From Brachyspira pilosicoli (GTDB lineage Bacteria > Spirochaetota > Brachyspiria > Brachyspirales > Brachyspiraceae), in contig NZ_SAXY01000050.1 of NCBI RefSeq assembly GCF_008016535.1, forward strand, positions 1 through 64,000: 64,000 nucleotides of DNA, read 5' to 3'. Of this stretch, positions 9,051 to 18,606 are shown one piece after another (positions within the stretch are counted from its first letter, which is position 1; each line of letters opens with the position of its first letter). A program made the translations under genes and the position numbers. Below the pieces are notes generated by a model that had not been told where the DNA came from, searched no databases, and saw nothing but the letters and a program-made list of their open reading frames with translations.

Positions 9051-9065
9051 ATAAAAATATATTAT

Positions 9066-9808
9066 TTAATACTTACTATCGTTAAATAAATCTAAACTTA
9101 GAGATATTTGAACTCCTAAATCTACAGAAGATAATTTACCGCTTGCAGATGAATATGTTTGTGAATCTACAGTAAGTTCACTTCTTGTTTCAACATAAGG
9201 TAAATCAAAATTAAGATAAGCACTCACATTTATTATACCAATATTAAGACCTGCAAATATTTTTGTATATGGTATAAATATAAATGCATTTCTATAAGCA
9301 CCATATAAAAGTCCTAAACTCAATCTTTTTTCTGTCTCTTCATACCAATAAGCACCAGCTAAAGGAATTTTAAATCCAAGTCCAATACCGCAAAAGAAAT
9401 TCAAATATTGATATTCAAAAGTACCCCCTATATTAAAACTGTCAAATACATGTATTATTTGATTATTAGCTTTTACAGACACTGCAGCAGGGTCTTCTTG
9501 AGGAACTGTTATATTATTATAATCATAATCAAATTGAAAAGTATCTCTATAATATCCTAATTCAATTCCTGCAGATATTATATGATTATTTGTAATTTCA
9601 AAATTAAATTTAGGTTTTAATAATACCCCTATTTCAATAGCTGTTTCTGGACGATAATTTATTCCATTATTTAAATTTTTATTATTGTTTTGAAAAGTAG
9701 GAAAACTTCCGCCAACAGGTACAGATAAAGATAAATTAAAAGAACTTAAAGGAAATAGACAGGTAGAAAATGAAACAATAGAAATGATTGTAATTAGTAT
9801 TTTTTCAT
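9066..9808 (-). pseudogene. Barrel protein gene frameshifted in an A-tract at codons 2-3
   Basis: Only the part from 9482 downwards opens with ATG, but the same frame stays open upstream to about 9805 and encodes a signal-peptide-like stretch (KILITIISIVSFSTC) and further barrel strands. The natural ATG at 9808-9806, with GTGGAG upstream, is followed by six A residues (9805-9800) and in that frame reads M-K-K-Y-stop. One extra A would give MKKILITIISI..., a perfect start of about 248 residues. This is either an inactivated gene, a phase-variable homopolymer caught in the off state, or an assembly error. The body is an outer-membrane barrel of unknown role. Confidence 0.75.
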
Positions 9809-9970
9809 ATATAACTCCACAATATCAAAAATTAATATCAATTTTTGTATTCTATCATCATATACAAATAAGACAAGATAACTTTATAAAAAATTGTTCA
9901 GAAATGTCATTTTTTCTTTATTTAAATATGCAAATATTTATTATGATTTATGACATATATATACAATTAA

Positions 9971-10990
9971 TTATTTTGTAATTGAAAATAAAAAAAGCTC
10001 AAAATGTGCTTTAAAAATATTATTTGGAGTTGTAACACTTAATGTATTTAATTTGGATATTTGTGAAATTATATTTACTATTTCATTTAACGAATAAAGT
10101 TTTAATACAGATTTCTTTTTTGTTAATATAAATGAAGGTATTTTAGTTAATTTGCTAATATCATTTAAAGTAGTTTGAGGTGGAAATATTTTCATATAAT
10201 ATAATGCTAAAAAATTATTCATCATCAAAGTGAGAGAAGAAGATGCATCTTGATCTAATCTATGCATAATAGAAAAGCATTTTTTTCTGTCCCTTTCAAA
10301 TACAGAATCTAAAAAATCAAATATATTTCTATTTTTGGATACATAAGTAAAATCCATAATATCTTCAACATTCAAATATTCTTTATCATTATAACTGCAT
10401 ATTTTATCCAATTCAGAATAAAGTGAATCATAATCTAAATTAATATTATTAACTATATAATCAACAGCATCATTAGAAATCTTTTTATTATTTTTGTTTA
10501 TATACGCTGTAATTAATGAACGGAAATCCCTCTCATCAGGAATAGGAAAATCTATAAAATGAATATAATCTGCATTTTGTTTCTTTGAAAAATATTTGTA
10601 TATACTATCTTCTTCTAAACTATTTTCTGTTTCTAATATTATTATAGAAGATTTTGAAGGATTGATACAATATTCCAAAAAATCATCTTGGAAATTATTA
10701 TATTTGTATATTACAACAAGCCTTATATTAGAGCCAAAAGGCGGAGTATCGGCTACATCTAAAGGCGAATACCCTACAGCATCATTTTTATCATAAAATA
10801 CGCTGTAATTCATCTCACTATCACCCTCATCTTTAAAAACAAGAGAATGCATAGAAGTAATAAATGCCTTTTTAAATAATCTCTCTTTCCCTGTAAGTAT
10901 ATATATTGAATATTTAAAAGGCTCTTTAATATATAAATCTTTTATTTTTTTAAAATCTGACTCTGTTTTAACTACTACTCTATCAATCAT
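9971..10990 (-). CDS. holA: DNA polymerase III delta subunit
   Basis: This 339-residue protein matches the delta clamp-loader subunit, which opens the sliding clamp. It has a RecA-fold-like N-terminal part with YILTGKERLFKKAF (about 30), the ADTPPFGSNIRLVVI segment (about 80-95, the equivalent of the clamp-contacting strand), and the C-terminal collar region with the FDFLDSVFERD helix and LTLMMNNFL (about 220-260). The length is normal. Overall similarity is modest, as is usual for HolA. It lies nine bases downstream of the HIRAN gene and is probably transcribed with it. Confidence 0.8.
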   Translation of the reverse strand: MIDRVVVKTESDFKKIKDLYIKEPFKYSIYILTGKERLFKKAFITSMHSLVFKDEGDSEMNYSVFYDKNDAVGYSPLDVADTPPFGSNIRLVVIYKYNNFQDDFLEYCINPSKSSIIILETENSLEEDSIYKYFSKKQNADYIHFIDFPIPDERDFRSLITAYINKNNKKISNDAVDYIVNNINLDYDSLYSELDKICSYNDKEYLNVEDIMDFTYVSKNRNIFDFLDSVFERDRKKCFSIMHRLDQDASSSLTLMMNNFLALYYMKIFPPQTTLNDISKLTKIPSFILTKKKSVLKLYSLNEIVNIISQISKLNTLSVTTPNNIFKAHFELFLFSITK

Positions 10991-10999
10991 AATAATCTT

Positions 11000-11422
11000 T
11001 TAATTAGCCTTTTTCAAAGCTCTCTCTATAAAAACTCTTATCTCTAATTTACAATCATCTATTTCTTCTAATTTTACATTTTTTACTATAGCTCTTATTT
11101 TATAATTTTCATCTTCCATTTTGTATGCTAGAAGAGGAGCTATTATTTTAGGTACATATCCTAATCTTATCTCACATCTCTCATCATAAACTGCTATAGC
11201 GAATGGATCATAACCAATAAAATATTCTCTTATAAGATTAATAGGTTCATTTCTAGATAATAATTCTATAATATCCTTCCCATCATTATATTTATATCCT
11301 GCCACAAAGAAGTCTATAGAATATCTATTCATTTTATAAGATTTATTTATAATAATTCTCTTAAAAGTTTCTTGATAATTAACAATATACGTAGTATGTT
11401 TGCTGTTTTTTTGCGAATACAA
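11000..11422 (-). CDS. HIRAN-domain protein
   Basis: In this 140-residue protein the HIRAN fold covers about residues 37-110. FFVAGYKYNDG opens the domain, LIREYFIGYDPFAIAVYD is the conserved L-x-R-E...DP-x-A-I core, and EIRLGYVPKIIAPLLA closes it. HIRAN domains bind single-stranded 3' DNA ends in fork-remodelling proteins such as HLTF, but occur alone in many bacteria. Its position directly upstream of holA suggests a replication or repair role; that is inference from context only. Confidence 0.75.
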   Translation of the reverse strand: MYSQKNSKHTTYIVNYQETFKRIIINKSYKMNRYSIDFFVAGYKYNDGKDIIELLSRNEPINLIREYFIGYDPFAIAVYDERCEIRLGYVPKIIAPLLAYKMEDENYKIRAIVKNVKLEEIDDCKLEIRVFIERALKKAN

Positions 11423-11611
11423 TTTTCTAAACCTTAAAAATATTTTTTACTATTATATAAATTTTACTTCAATTCAAATTTTCTGTCAAGTGTAAAATAT
11501 GTAAATTAATTTTTTAATTTATAAAGTCGATTATTATACTATTAAAATATTGTTTTTATTTATAAAAATTGTATATTAATATATAGTAAATAATTTTTTA
11601 GGATATCCTTA

Positions 11612-12145
11612 ATGAAAATAGAAAAAATATTTTATATAATTTTTATATTAATTAGCATATTATCCTGCAGGCAAACAAATTTAACTAAAACAGGTCCCGG
11701 AGATGATTTCTTTCTAAATAAATTAGCAAAAGGCAACTGGGAAGGGGTTAGTGTAAGCGGCAATACTATTACTATAACAGGCGGACTTGGCGATGGCAGC
11801 TACACATTAGACAGCACAATAGGCGGTCTTGGCGGAATATATAAAGATGATAAAAATAATGGAGATTATATTATAGCGGTGCCTGACGGAAGCAATCTGC
11901 ATACTGTAAAAGTTGATGAAGAAAGAAAAGATGCTATAAATGGTATTACAGACATAGTTGGAGAAGAAAATGCATTAGGAGTAATTACTGGCATAGGTAA
12001 AAATAATGGAAATACAAATGTTGATGAGGTTGTAAAAAATGCTAATGTTAGTGATAAAGAAAAAGAGGAAATACAAAAATATCTCTATATAATAAATGGC
12101 AAAGGAGAAGCTAATAGTTATGAAAAATACCCTAGTAAAAAATAG
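11612..12145 (+). CDS. Putative lipoprotein, unknown function
   Basis: The 177-residue protein has a lipoprotein signal peptide with lipobox ILSC (Cys about 20). The mature region is rich in Gly, Asp and Asn, with a repeated GGLG motif around 55-75 (ITGGLGDGSYT, IGGLGGIYKD), then an acidic helical C-terminus. AGGATATCCTTA precedes the start. It leads a run of outer-membrane protein genes on the same strand, which suggests an envelope job. I do not recognise the family. Confidence 0.6.
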   Translation: MKIEKIFYIIFILISILSCRQTNLTKTGPGDDFFLNKLAKGNWEGVSVSGNTITITGGLGDGSYTLDSTIGGLGGIYKDDKNNGDYIIAVPDGSNLHTVKVDEERKDAINGITDIVGEENALGVITGIGKNNGNTNVDEVVKNANVSDKEKEEIQKYLYIINGKGEANSYEKYPSKK

Positions 12146-12205
12146 AAAATAAAAAAGAAATTATATTAATTATTTTTTAGCGGGGTGATATGTTTAATAA
12201 TATTT

Positions 12206-13141
12206 ATGAAAAAGTGTTTTATTTGTATATTTATTTATGTACCTTTCATAATAATTATATATCAAAACATATTGCATCCATTTTCGTATAATGATCAATA
12301 TGAATGGAAAGAAAAAAGGCAGTCTATAAGTATAAATGCTATTCCAAGTTATTCTGTTATTTTTCCGCCTTTGGCAGATAATTTGCTATATAATATTGAA
12401 ACATTTGCATCCATAGCAAAAATAAATATAAATAATTATAAAGATTTTCTAAACTATATAGATATAAAAGGTAATTTTTGGTATGTGCCTAATATATCTT
12501 ATACATTTTATTTATACAAAGGAATAGGTCTAGAAATATCGGCAGGACTTCAGCATTTGGAATATTCATTAACAATTACAGCAGAAAATGCATTAAAATT
12601 AGCTACTAATCATGCTCAAGTTCCAACTCTGCCAGGAAATATAGGAGATGTAGCTTCTTTACTTGCTGGAGATACAGTTTTTAAAGGAAGTTTTTATTAT
12701 CTACCAATAACAATAGGCTTTAAGCTTTTATCGGGTAAAAATGGAGAGTTTGTTAATACTATTCGAGTAGGAGTTGAAACTGTAATATATGATATAGTAA
12801 CTCAAAACGGTCTAACAGGATTAAAAACTAAACGCTCTACTATAGACCCTACTTTTTATGTATCATATGAGTTGGGATGGAGTATTGATTTATTTCCAAA
12901 AAAAGATTGGAAGGTTAGAACTTATTTGGATATTTCTTTATTTGAGATTGGTTATTATATTACTTCATCTATGTCTGGAGTGTATGGAGATGTTAGAGAG
13001 GGAGTTGGTTTTTTTGGAAGCGGACTCGTTGATATAACTAAGTTCCTGCCTCTTTGGGATACTTTTCCAACAGCAATTGATTTTGTAACATCATTAAAAT
13101 TTTCTATATTTCCAAGAATTGGAGTAACTATACGGTTTTAA
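12206..13141 (+). CDS. Outer-membrane barrel protein 1 of cluster
   Basis: I chose the ATG at 12206 (MKKCFICIFIYVPFIIIIY), which gives a signal-peptide-like N-terminus. The frame also has a GTG at 12185, and an out-of-frame ATG at 12190 sits behind the best ribosome site (AGCGGGG), so the 5' end may hold an error or short leader peptide. The protein has about 311 residues with alternating strands and ends RIGVTIRF, a barrel-type terminal Phe. The ITSSMSG...GFFGSG region is Gly-rich. It is related in style to the next gene; both end with LPRI/FPRI-G/A-V. Confidence 0.6.
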   Translation: MKKCFICIFIYVPFIIIIYQNILHPFSYNDQYEWKEKRQSISINAIPSYSVIFPPLADNLLYNIETFASIAKININNYKDFLNYIDIKGNFWYVPNISYTFYLYKGIGLEISAGLQHLEYSLTITAENALKLATNHAQVPTLPGNIGDVASLLAGDTVFKGSFYYLPITIGFKLLSGKNGEFVNTIRVGVETVIYDIVTQNGLTGLKTKRSTIDPTFYVSYELGWSIDLFPKKDWKVRTYLDISLFEIGYYITSSMSGVYGDVREGVGFFGSGLVDITKFLPLWDTFPTAIDFVTSLKFSIFPRIGVTIRF

Positions 13142-13150
13142 GGACTTATA

Positions 13151-13927
13151 ATGATAAAAAAATTATTAATATGTTTTTTATTCTTATATAGCAGCACTAT
13201 CTTTGCTCAATCCGATTTTATAATGAATTATGATGTTATAGATATAGTGCCTTCAGATAAAATTCCTTCATATGTAACATTAACCAATGATAAAAATGCT
13301 GAAATACTTTTATTTGAAAATGGATTAAAATCGCATATACATTCTCTTGGCATAGATTTCGGTACAACTTTATTTATAACAACAACAAGACCTATTTTAT
13401 TTAGCTTACCTTTTCAAATAGTAAAAGATGCTAAACAGCAAAACTTTGAAGGTAAATTTGGTTTTAGATTAACATATACATATAGAATAATGAATAAAAT
13501 GGAATTAGATATAGATTTAGGAAATTATATAGCAAGCAGCTTTATGACTAATATTGCTAATCCTCAATTTACTGAAACCTATTCTATACCTTTATCTGTT
13601 GGTATGAGGTTTTATTTTAATAAGAGAAACAGAGCTTCTGGTTTCTTTTTAATGCCAAAAGTAGGAGCTACGATTAATATAGATAAAACTAAAGAATACT
13701 CTACAAATGAAGCTGGAATAGTAAATAAAATAAATAAAGATAGAATATCTTTTGATGCTTATATTGCCGGAGAGATGGGCTTTAGAATAGATTTATCTAG
13801 AGGTATGGGTATTGATACGGGAGTGCGACCATTTATAGACATATCTCTACTTGATATAGGCTTATCGTATTCATATTTACTTAGATTTATACCGCTTCCG
13901 AGAATTGCTGTTGGTGTTTTATTTTAG
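13151..13927 (+). CDS. Outer-membrane barrel protein 2 of cluster
   Basis: The 258-residue protein has a clear signal peptide (MIKKLLICFLFLYSSTIFA then QSDF). The body alternates charged and hydrophobic residues and ends LPRIAVGVLF with terminal Phe. It shares with the preceding protein a late segment of the form D(I/L)S-L-(F/L)-(E/D)-IG followed by PRI, so the two are probably paralogs. The gap to the preceding gene is 9 bases. Function in the outer membrane is unknown. Confidence 0.65.
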   Translation: MIKKLLICFLFLYSSTIFAQSDFIMNYDVIDIVPSDKIPSYVTLTNDKNAEILLFENGLKSHIHSLGIDFGTTLFITTTRPILFSLPFQIVKDAKQQNFEGKFGFRLTYTYRIMNKMELDIDLGNYIASSFMTNIANPQFTETYSIPLSVGMRFYFNKRNRASGFFLMPKVGATINIDKTKEYSTNEAGIVNKINKDRISFDAYIAGEMGFRIDLSRGMGIDTGVRPFIDISLLDIGLSYSYLLRFIPLPRIAVGVLF

Positions 13928-13948
13928 TTTTTGTATTAAGGAAACATT

Positions 13949-14566
13949 ATGATAAAAAAAATATTAATAATTATAATAATATGTTTATCATTTGCTAATA
14001 TATCATATTCTTTTCAAAATGGTGTTTATGTAGCCCCTAAATTTATCTATTCTATAAAAGGAAATAACAATATGTTTGTTGGGGCTGGGGCAAGCATTGG
14101 TTATAATTTTAATATACTTTCAAGATATTCCCCTATAAGGATTGAATTTGAATATTTATATAAAAACGGATTAGAAGTTAATAATTATCCAAACAATATA
14201 GATAATATTAATATACATAGCATGCTTTTTAATCTTTATTATGATATTAATTTAGTTTATATAAATTATGACGGAGAAGAAAATAATATATATAGAAACG
14301 GAAAAAGGCATATAATGACTATATCTTTAGGTTTTTCTGTAGGAGGAAATATTGATTATAGTTTATCATCTTCTTTTAATGAAAAATTTGGGCTTGTAAA
14401 GAATTATTCTTATAATGATAATTTTGTTTTTTTGTATGGACCTAATATTAATTTTGGTTTTCATTTAAATCCAACAATCACTTTAGATATTGGATATAGA
14501 TTATTATTAGATACGGCTATTAATCTCAATCATGATGTGCTGCTTTCTATGAGATTAAATTTTTAG
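13949..14566 (+). CDS. Outer-membrane barrel protein 3 of cluster
   Basis: The 205-residue protein has a signal peptide (MIKKILIIIIICLSFANISYS) followed by GVYVAPKFIYSI, a Gly-rich GAGASIGYNF strand, and SPIRIEFEYLYKNGLEV. It ends LSMRLNF. The same blocks in the same order are found in the next gene, so the pair arose by duplication. The size and the P-x-R-x-E-F-E-Y block recall small OmpW/OmpX-like eight-stranded barrels. Ribosome site AAGGAAAC precedes the start. Confidence 0.65.
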   Translation: MIKKILIIIIICLSFANISYSFQNGVYVAPKFIYSIKGNNNMFVGAGASIGYNFNILSRYSPIRIEFEYLYKNGLEVNNYPNNIDNINIHSMLFNLYYDINLVYINYDGEENNIYRNGKRHIMTISLGFSVGGNIDYSLSSSFNEKFGLVKNYSYNDNFVFLYGPNINFGFHLNPTITLDIGYRLLLDTAINLNHDVLLSMRLNF

Positions 14567-14572
14567 GGGATT

Positions 14573-15172
14573 ATGATGAAGAAATATATTGTTATTTTAT
14601 TTTTAATATTGCCTCAAATAATATTTGCAGAATTATATATTACTCCTAAATTTAATTATGCATTTGATATTAATAGAGCGTATAATGTTGGCGGTGAAAC
14701 AATTAATTTTGCTAATTTTGTAGGAGGAGGTTTTTCTCTAGGATATAGAGTACCTTCCATAAATAAAGTATCTCCTTTTAGATTTGAATTTGAATATTCT
14801 TTTCTTCAAAGTATTTTAGTTGACAACACATATAGGCAGCATTATATACTTGGAAGTTTTTATTATGACATTAACTTTTATTTTACAGATAGAAAATTAG
14901 ATTTTGATACTAGGGCTGATATTTTACTTAGAAATTATCCCTTACTTTCTCTTTATTTTGGAGTTTCTGTTGGAAGCATTATAAATCAAGAGATTACTGA
15001 ACAAGTAAAAACTGGTCAAGATGCTCTTGCTCTTGGAGCTAGTATTGGTTTTGTTTATCATATTACAAGCTGGGTTGCTTTAGAAGTGGGATATAAATTC
15101 TTAATAGACATAAACCCAAAAATATATAATGAAGTGCTTCTTGGTTTTAGATTTACAATACCAAGAGTATAG
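14573..15172 (+). CDS. Outer-membrane barrel protein 4 of cluster
   Basis: The 199-residue protein has a signal peptide (MMKKYIVILFLILPQIIFA), then LYITPKFNYAFD, FVGGGFSLGYRV, SPFRFEFEYSF and a final GFRF strand. It is a tandem paralog of the preceding protein. The gap to that gene is only six bases, so they are co-transcribed. A small surface barrel of unknown ligand is the safest description. Confidence 0.65.
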   Translation: MMKKYIVILFLILPQIIFAELYITPKFNYAFDINRAYNVGGETINFANFVGGGFSLGYRVPSINKVSPFRFEFEYSFLQSILVDNTYRQHYILGSFYYDINFYFTDRKLDFDTRADILLRNYPLLSLYFGVSVGSIINQEITEQVKTGQDALALGASIGFVYHITSWVALEVGYKFLIDINPKIYNEVLLGFRFTIPRV

Positions 15173-15184
15173 AAAAATAATATT

Positions 15185-15436
15185 ATGAATATAGAAGTAA
15201 AAGTAACAGCATCAGCCAAATCCAACAGCTTTAAAAAAGAAAATGGAATTTATTATATAAGAATATCCGCCAAAGCCATAGAAGGCAAAGCAAATAAGGC
15301 TATAGTAGATTTTTTATCAAGTGAACTTAATTTAAAGAAAAAAGATGTAGAAATATTAAAGGGCGAGAAAAGCAGCAAAAAACTTATTTCTCTAAACATA
15401 GACGAAGATAAATTGGAAAGCTATTTTAGTAAATGA
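15185..15436 (+). CDS. YggU/DUF167 (UPF0235) protein
   Basis: In this 83-residue protein the family pattern is clear: an N-terminal strand IEVKVTASAKSN, YYIRISAKAIEGKANKAIVDFLS (the conserved A-x-x-G-K-A-N block) and LKKKDVEILKGEKSSKKLISL at the end. The biochemical role of this widely conserved small domain is unknown. It follows the last barrel gene by 12 bases and probably rides on the same transcript. Confidence 0.88.
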   Translation: MNIEVKVTASAKSNSFKKENGIYYIRISAKAIEGKANKAIVDFLSSELNLKKKDVEILKGEKSSKKLISLNIDEDKLESYFSK

Positions 15437-15504
15437 TATACTTGTTTGAAAGCTGAATTATATTTACATTGTTTTAGTTTTATTGTTTATGTAAGTTTTT
15501 ATTT

Positions 15505-15700
15505 TATTCAACTTTTTCCCGCAGCAAAAAGTTTTCGCCCTTCGGGCACGCTTCGCGAAAGTGCAATTACTATAGTTTTATACGTTTTTTTAATATCTAT
15601 AAAGTATAATATGATAGATTTATCTTTGTATAAAAATGCAGTTTTTTTGCTTCTTTTATACCAATAAAAGAAGTGGGGGTGCGGGGGCTAGTCCCCGCGA
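15505..15700 (-). repeat. Composite hairpin repeat, site R2
   Basis: This is the same element as R1 in reverse orientation, in the 330-base convergent gap between 15436 and 15767. On the reverse strand module A is GGGGACTAGCCCCCGCACCC with a CTTCTTTTAT/ATAAAAGAAG hairpin. Module B has an AACTTTTT/AAAAAGTT stem, where R1 has GTTCTTTTT/AAAAAGAAC. A GC-rich insert (CGCGAAGCGTGCCCGAAGGG) sits beside it. A small open frame at 15446-15667 is only a reading of this repeat. Confidence 0.8.
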
Positions 15701-15766
15701 ATAATAAAAAACATAAAAATTTTATAATTAATTTTTATCCATATATTCTAAAATAGTTACAAGAAT

Positions 15767-18550
15767 CTACCAAGCAAACTGATAGCCGAAACTTATATAT
15801 AAATCATTAACAGATATGTTATCAGTCATTCTTTCCGGCATTTTTAATGCTAAAGATATATAAGGCTGACCAGTAAGCACATTATACGGTAAAACAAGCA
15901 CGCTTAAATCACAGCCCGCCTTTAATGCTATAGACTGCATATAATCTTTAGCATAATAAGCTCCCCTATAAGAAATAGAAGCAAAGAAGTTCTCAAAATA
16001 TAAATGACTCAAATTAAATTGTGCATCCAAATAACCAAAAAGCTCTATATCCCCCGCGAGAAAATAATTATCAATATATTTTTGCTTACTCACATAACTA
16101 TAAAACTCTTGAGGTGCTGCTACATATCTTCCGCCGAAAACTCTTGAAGCACCATTAAATGCCGCAGGAGTGTCAAATGTATAAGAGCCGTAAAAACTCG
16201 CTCTAATAGGAGCATATCTTGTTTGAAATAATGTTTTAAAATCTAGAGCAAATTTATTATACCTCACAGAATAAGTAGGATAAAGTGCTATTTGAACTAA
16301 GTCATTAAAATATGGCTTATCAGAAGAGGATTTAAATCTAAAAATAGCAGCTAATGTCGTATTTAAAGTCCAAGAAGAAAATTTCCAATTAAAAGCACTT
16401 TGATAATAAAGAGGATTGTTATAATATATTGTATCAGAAAATAATGCTGTAGATATTGTAGGAGCTATATAAAATAATACCTTATCACTCTCTGTAAAAA
16501 TATTAAATTGCATATTAATAGAACTGCTTACTCTCCAATATTTACTGTATGTTGAATAAACTATATCACTTCCAAATTGAAATTGTATAGGATATAGTAA
16601 ATCATAAAATCTCATATCTAATTGAGTTTGTAAAAACTGCGAAGGTATATCATAACCAATCATCAATATAGAAAGATTATCAAACTCTACAGAAGACACA
16701 GCAGTAGCTAATCCTATACCATTAAAGAAATATTGAAAAGTATCATTAAATAATGGAAAAGGAAACCATAAAGACCATGGTTTAATATACTTAAAAGGAT
16801 TATGTTTTCCTAATTCCATTTGAGGAGTAAAATCATACTTTTCTATTGTTTTATCTGTGAGAGTTATATTTTTTGTTTCTGGATTAATAGCAGTATCTTC
16901 TGTCATTAATCTGTCATATTCAGAAAATCTGCCTTTATAATAAACAACATTCTCTCCATTTTCTAAAACATTAACCGATGATAATACACCCCCAGAATAA
17001 TTTTTATTATATAGCCTTATTGTATTAGCATTTAAATCTAATTCTCCTAATCTGTAAAAACTATCATCATTGTTATAAGAAAATAAAAGTCTATTATTCG
17101 AATATCTCAAATAACGCACATAATTAAGAGTGTTATCTGATGAATCTACATATTTAAGAGTTTTATTATTATAATCGTAAATTGCTATATGTTTAATGCC
17201 ATTGTCTATAACAATTAAAGCTATTATATTATCATCTATAACAGTAGGAGAAGTGTAAGTAATGGTATCATTAGGCTCAAGCAATACTTCTCTATTGTTA
17301 TTTTCATCAATATAAACAAAAGTAGTATTATGCAAATCTTTACCTATACCTATTATGCCGCCTCTAAAAAAATTGGCATATTGCAAATCATACCATTTTC
17401 TTTTTGTTCTTTTTTTTGTTTCTAAATCATATTCTTTTATTATATATCTATAAAGCCCAGCGTTGTAAGTATAAGATACAATCACTGCCCTTTTTCCATC
17501 TGCAGAAATATCTAAACTTTCAGAACTTTTATCTATTAAAAATTCAAATTTTAAATCTTTTTTATTGTTTTCATTATTTCTTGTTTTTTTATATGAATAT
17601 AAAGCACCAAGGTTAGAATCTATATAATAAAGCGTATCATTATAAGAATCTATATCTTCAATGTATGTTTCTCTATCATTAACCATTAAATCTTCACTTG
17701 GATTAATGTTTTTAATCATAATATAATTTTGAAACTCAGCCCACACATCAAGAAAATCTATATTATAAACTTTTTTAAAAGCTCCATAAAACCCAGCATT
17801 ATATACATTAAAAGAAAAAGAGAATTTATGCCTCATAGTATCCCAAAGCTCATTATACTTTTCCATTCCAAAACGCTCTTGCAAATATTTTGAGAAAAGC
17901 CCCCCATATTCATAATACACAGTTCCATAAGGTCTTTTTCTCCAAAGGTCGCTAGCCTGCATAGGTGTCTTAAATTTTCCCTCGTATATATCTTGTCTTA
18001 ATCCTTGTTTTACTAAAGGGTCGTTAGCTCTGCCAAATCCCTTATAGCTTTCCATACTCACAGTAACACCTTCAAGCATAAACGCAGGTGTATTTATAAA
18101 AACAAGTGAAGCCCAACTGCCAAAAATTCTTGTTTGAAAACCAGCTTTTTCAGAGTTTAAGCTAAGCAAATGCACAAGCTCATGTATAAATGTACCTTTA
18201 AAATTATCTTCATCTATAGTAAGCTCTCCAGATTCTGCCGTGTCAAATAATATTACTCTAGGATAAGGCACAGGAACTGCTACAGAATTAAATAAATTTA
18301 TATCAGGTGTAATAACTACTGGAATTTTACCATATACTTTGCTGTTTAATATTGTAGAATATTCTTCATAAATATCATCAGCAATAGAAGCTAATTTTTC
18401 AGCACTTCTTCTAGACTCAATAGGAAATATAATTTCAAATTTCTCTGTATTTATTGTATATAATTTTCTAAATGGTTTAAAAATTTGAAGCTGACCATGT
18501 AACACTGATATAGAAAATATCAAAAAAATAAATACATATTTTTTTCTCAT
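15767..18550 (-). CDS. Secreted HExxH protein with propeller and barrel
   Basis: The start is taken as the ATG at 18550 (MRKKYVFIFLIFSISVLHGQ, a signal peptide) rather than the upstream TTG at 18586. About 927 residues follow. The N-terminal third resembles peptidase MA-like domains: GTFIHELVHLL (HExxH, about residue 130) followed by PAFMLEGVTVSME, where the Glu may be the third zinc ligand. The middle has TolB/WD40-like propeller repeats (SLDISADGKRAVIVSY and similar). The C-terminal third is strand-rich and ends SFGYQFAW, like a surface-antigen barrel. It is probably an outer-membrane-anchored metalloprotease-like protein; substrate unknown. Confidence 0.6.
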   Translation of the reverse strand: MRKKYVFIFLIFSISVLHGQLQIFKPFRKLYTINTEKFEIIFPIESRRSAEKLASIADDIYEEYSTILNSKVYGKIPVVITPDINLFNSVAVPVPYPRVILFDTAESGELTIDEDNFKGTFIHELVHLLSLNSEKAGFQTRIFGSWASLVFINTPAFMLEGVTVSMESYKGFGRANDPLVKQGLRQDIYEGKFKTPMQASDLWRKRPYGTVYYEYGGLFSKYLQERFGMEKYNELWDTMRHKFSFSFNVYNAGFYGAFKKVYNIDFLDVWAEFQNYIMIKNINPSEDLMVNDRETYIEDIDSYNDTLYYIDSNLGALYSYKKTRNNENNKKDLKFEFLIDKSSESLDISADGKRAVIVSYTYNAGLYRYIIKEYDLETKKRTKRKWYDLQYANFFRGGIIGIGKDLHNTTFVYIDENNNREVLLEPNDTITYTSPTVIDDNIIALIVIDNGIKHIAIYDYNNKTLKYVDSSDNTLNYVRYLRYSNNRLLFSYNNDDSFYRLGELDLNANTIRLYNKNYSGGVLSSVNVLENGENVVYYKGRFSEYDRLMTEDTAINPETKNITLTDKTIEKYDFTPQMELGKHNPFKYIKPWSLWFPFPLFNDTFQYFFNGIGLATAVSSVEFDNLSILMIGYDIPSQFLQTQLDMRFYDLLYPIQFQFGSDIVYSTYSKYWRVSSSINMQFNIFTESDKVLFYIAPTISTALFSDTIYYNNPLYYQSAFNWKFSSWTLNTTLAAIFRFKSSSDKPYFNDLVQIALYPTYSVRYNKFALDFKTLFQTRYAPIRASFYGSYTFDTPAAFNGASRVFGGRYVAAPQEFYSYVSKQKYIDNYFLAGDIELFGYLDAQFNLSHLYFENFFASISYRGAYYAKDYMQSIALKAGCDLSVLVLPYNVLTGQPYISLALKMPERMTDNISVNDLYISFGYQFAW

Positions 18551-18606
18551 AGCATATGAATATATATTATTACTTATTTTTGTCAATAATTTGTCTTAGT
18601 ATCAAT

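Noticed and set aside
15446-15667. Open frame of 73 codons after the YggU gene
   Set aside because: It is a reading of composite repeat R2; the same peptides (FPAAKSF, LRESA) come from other copies in other frames.
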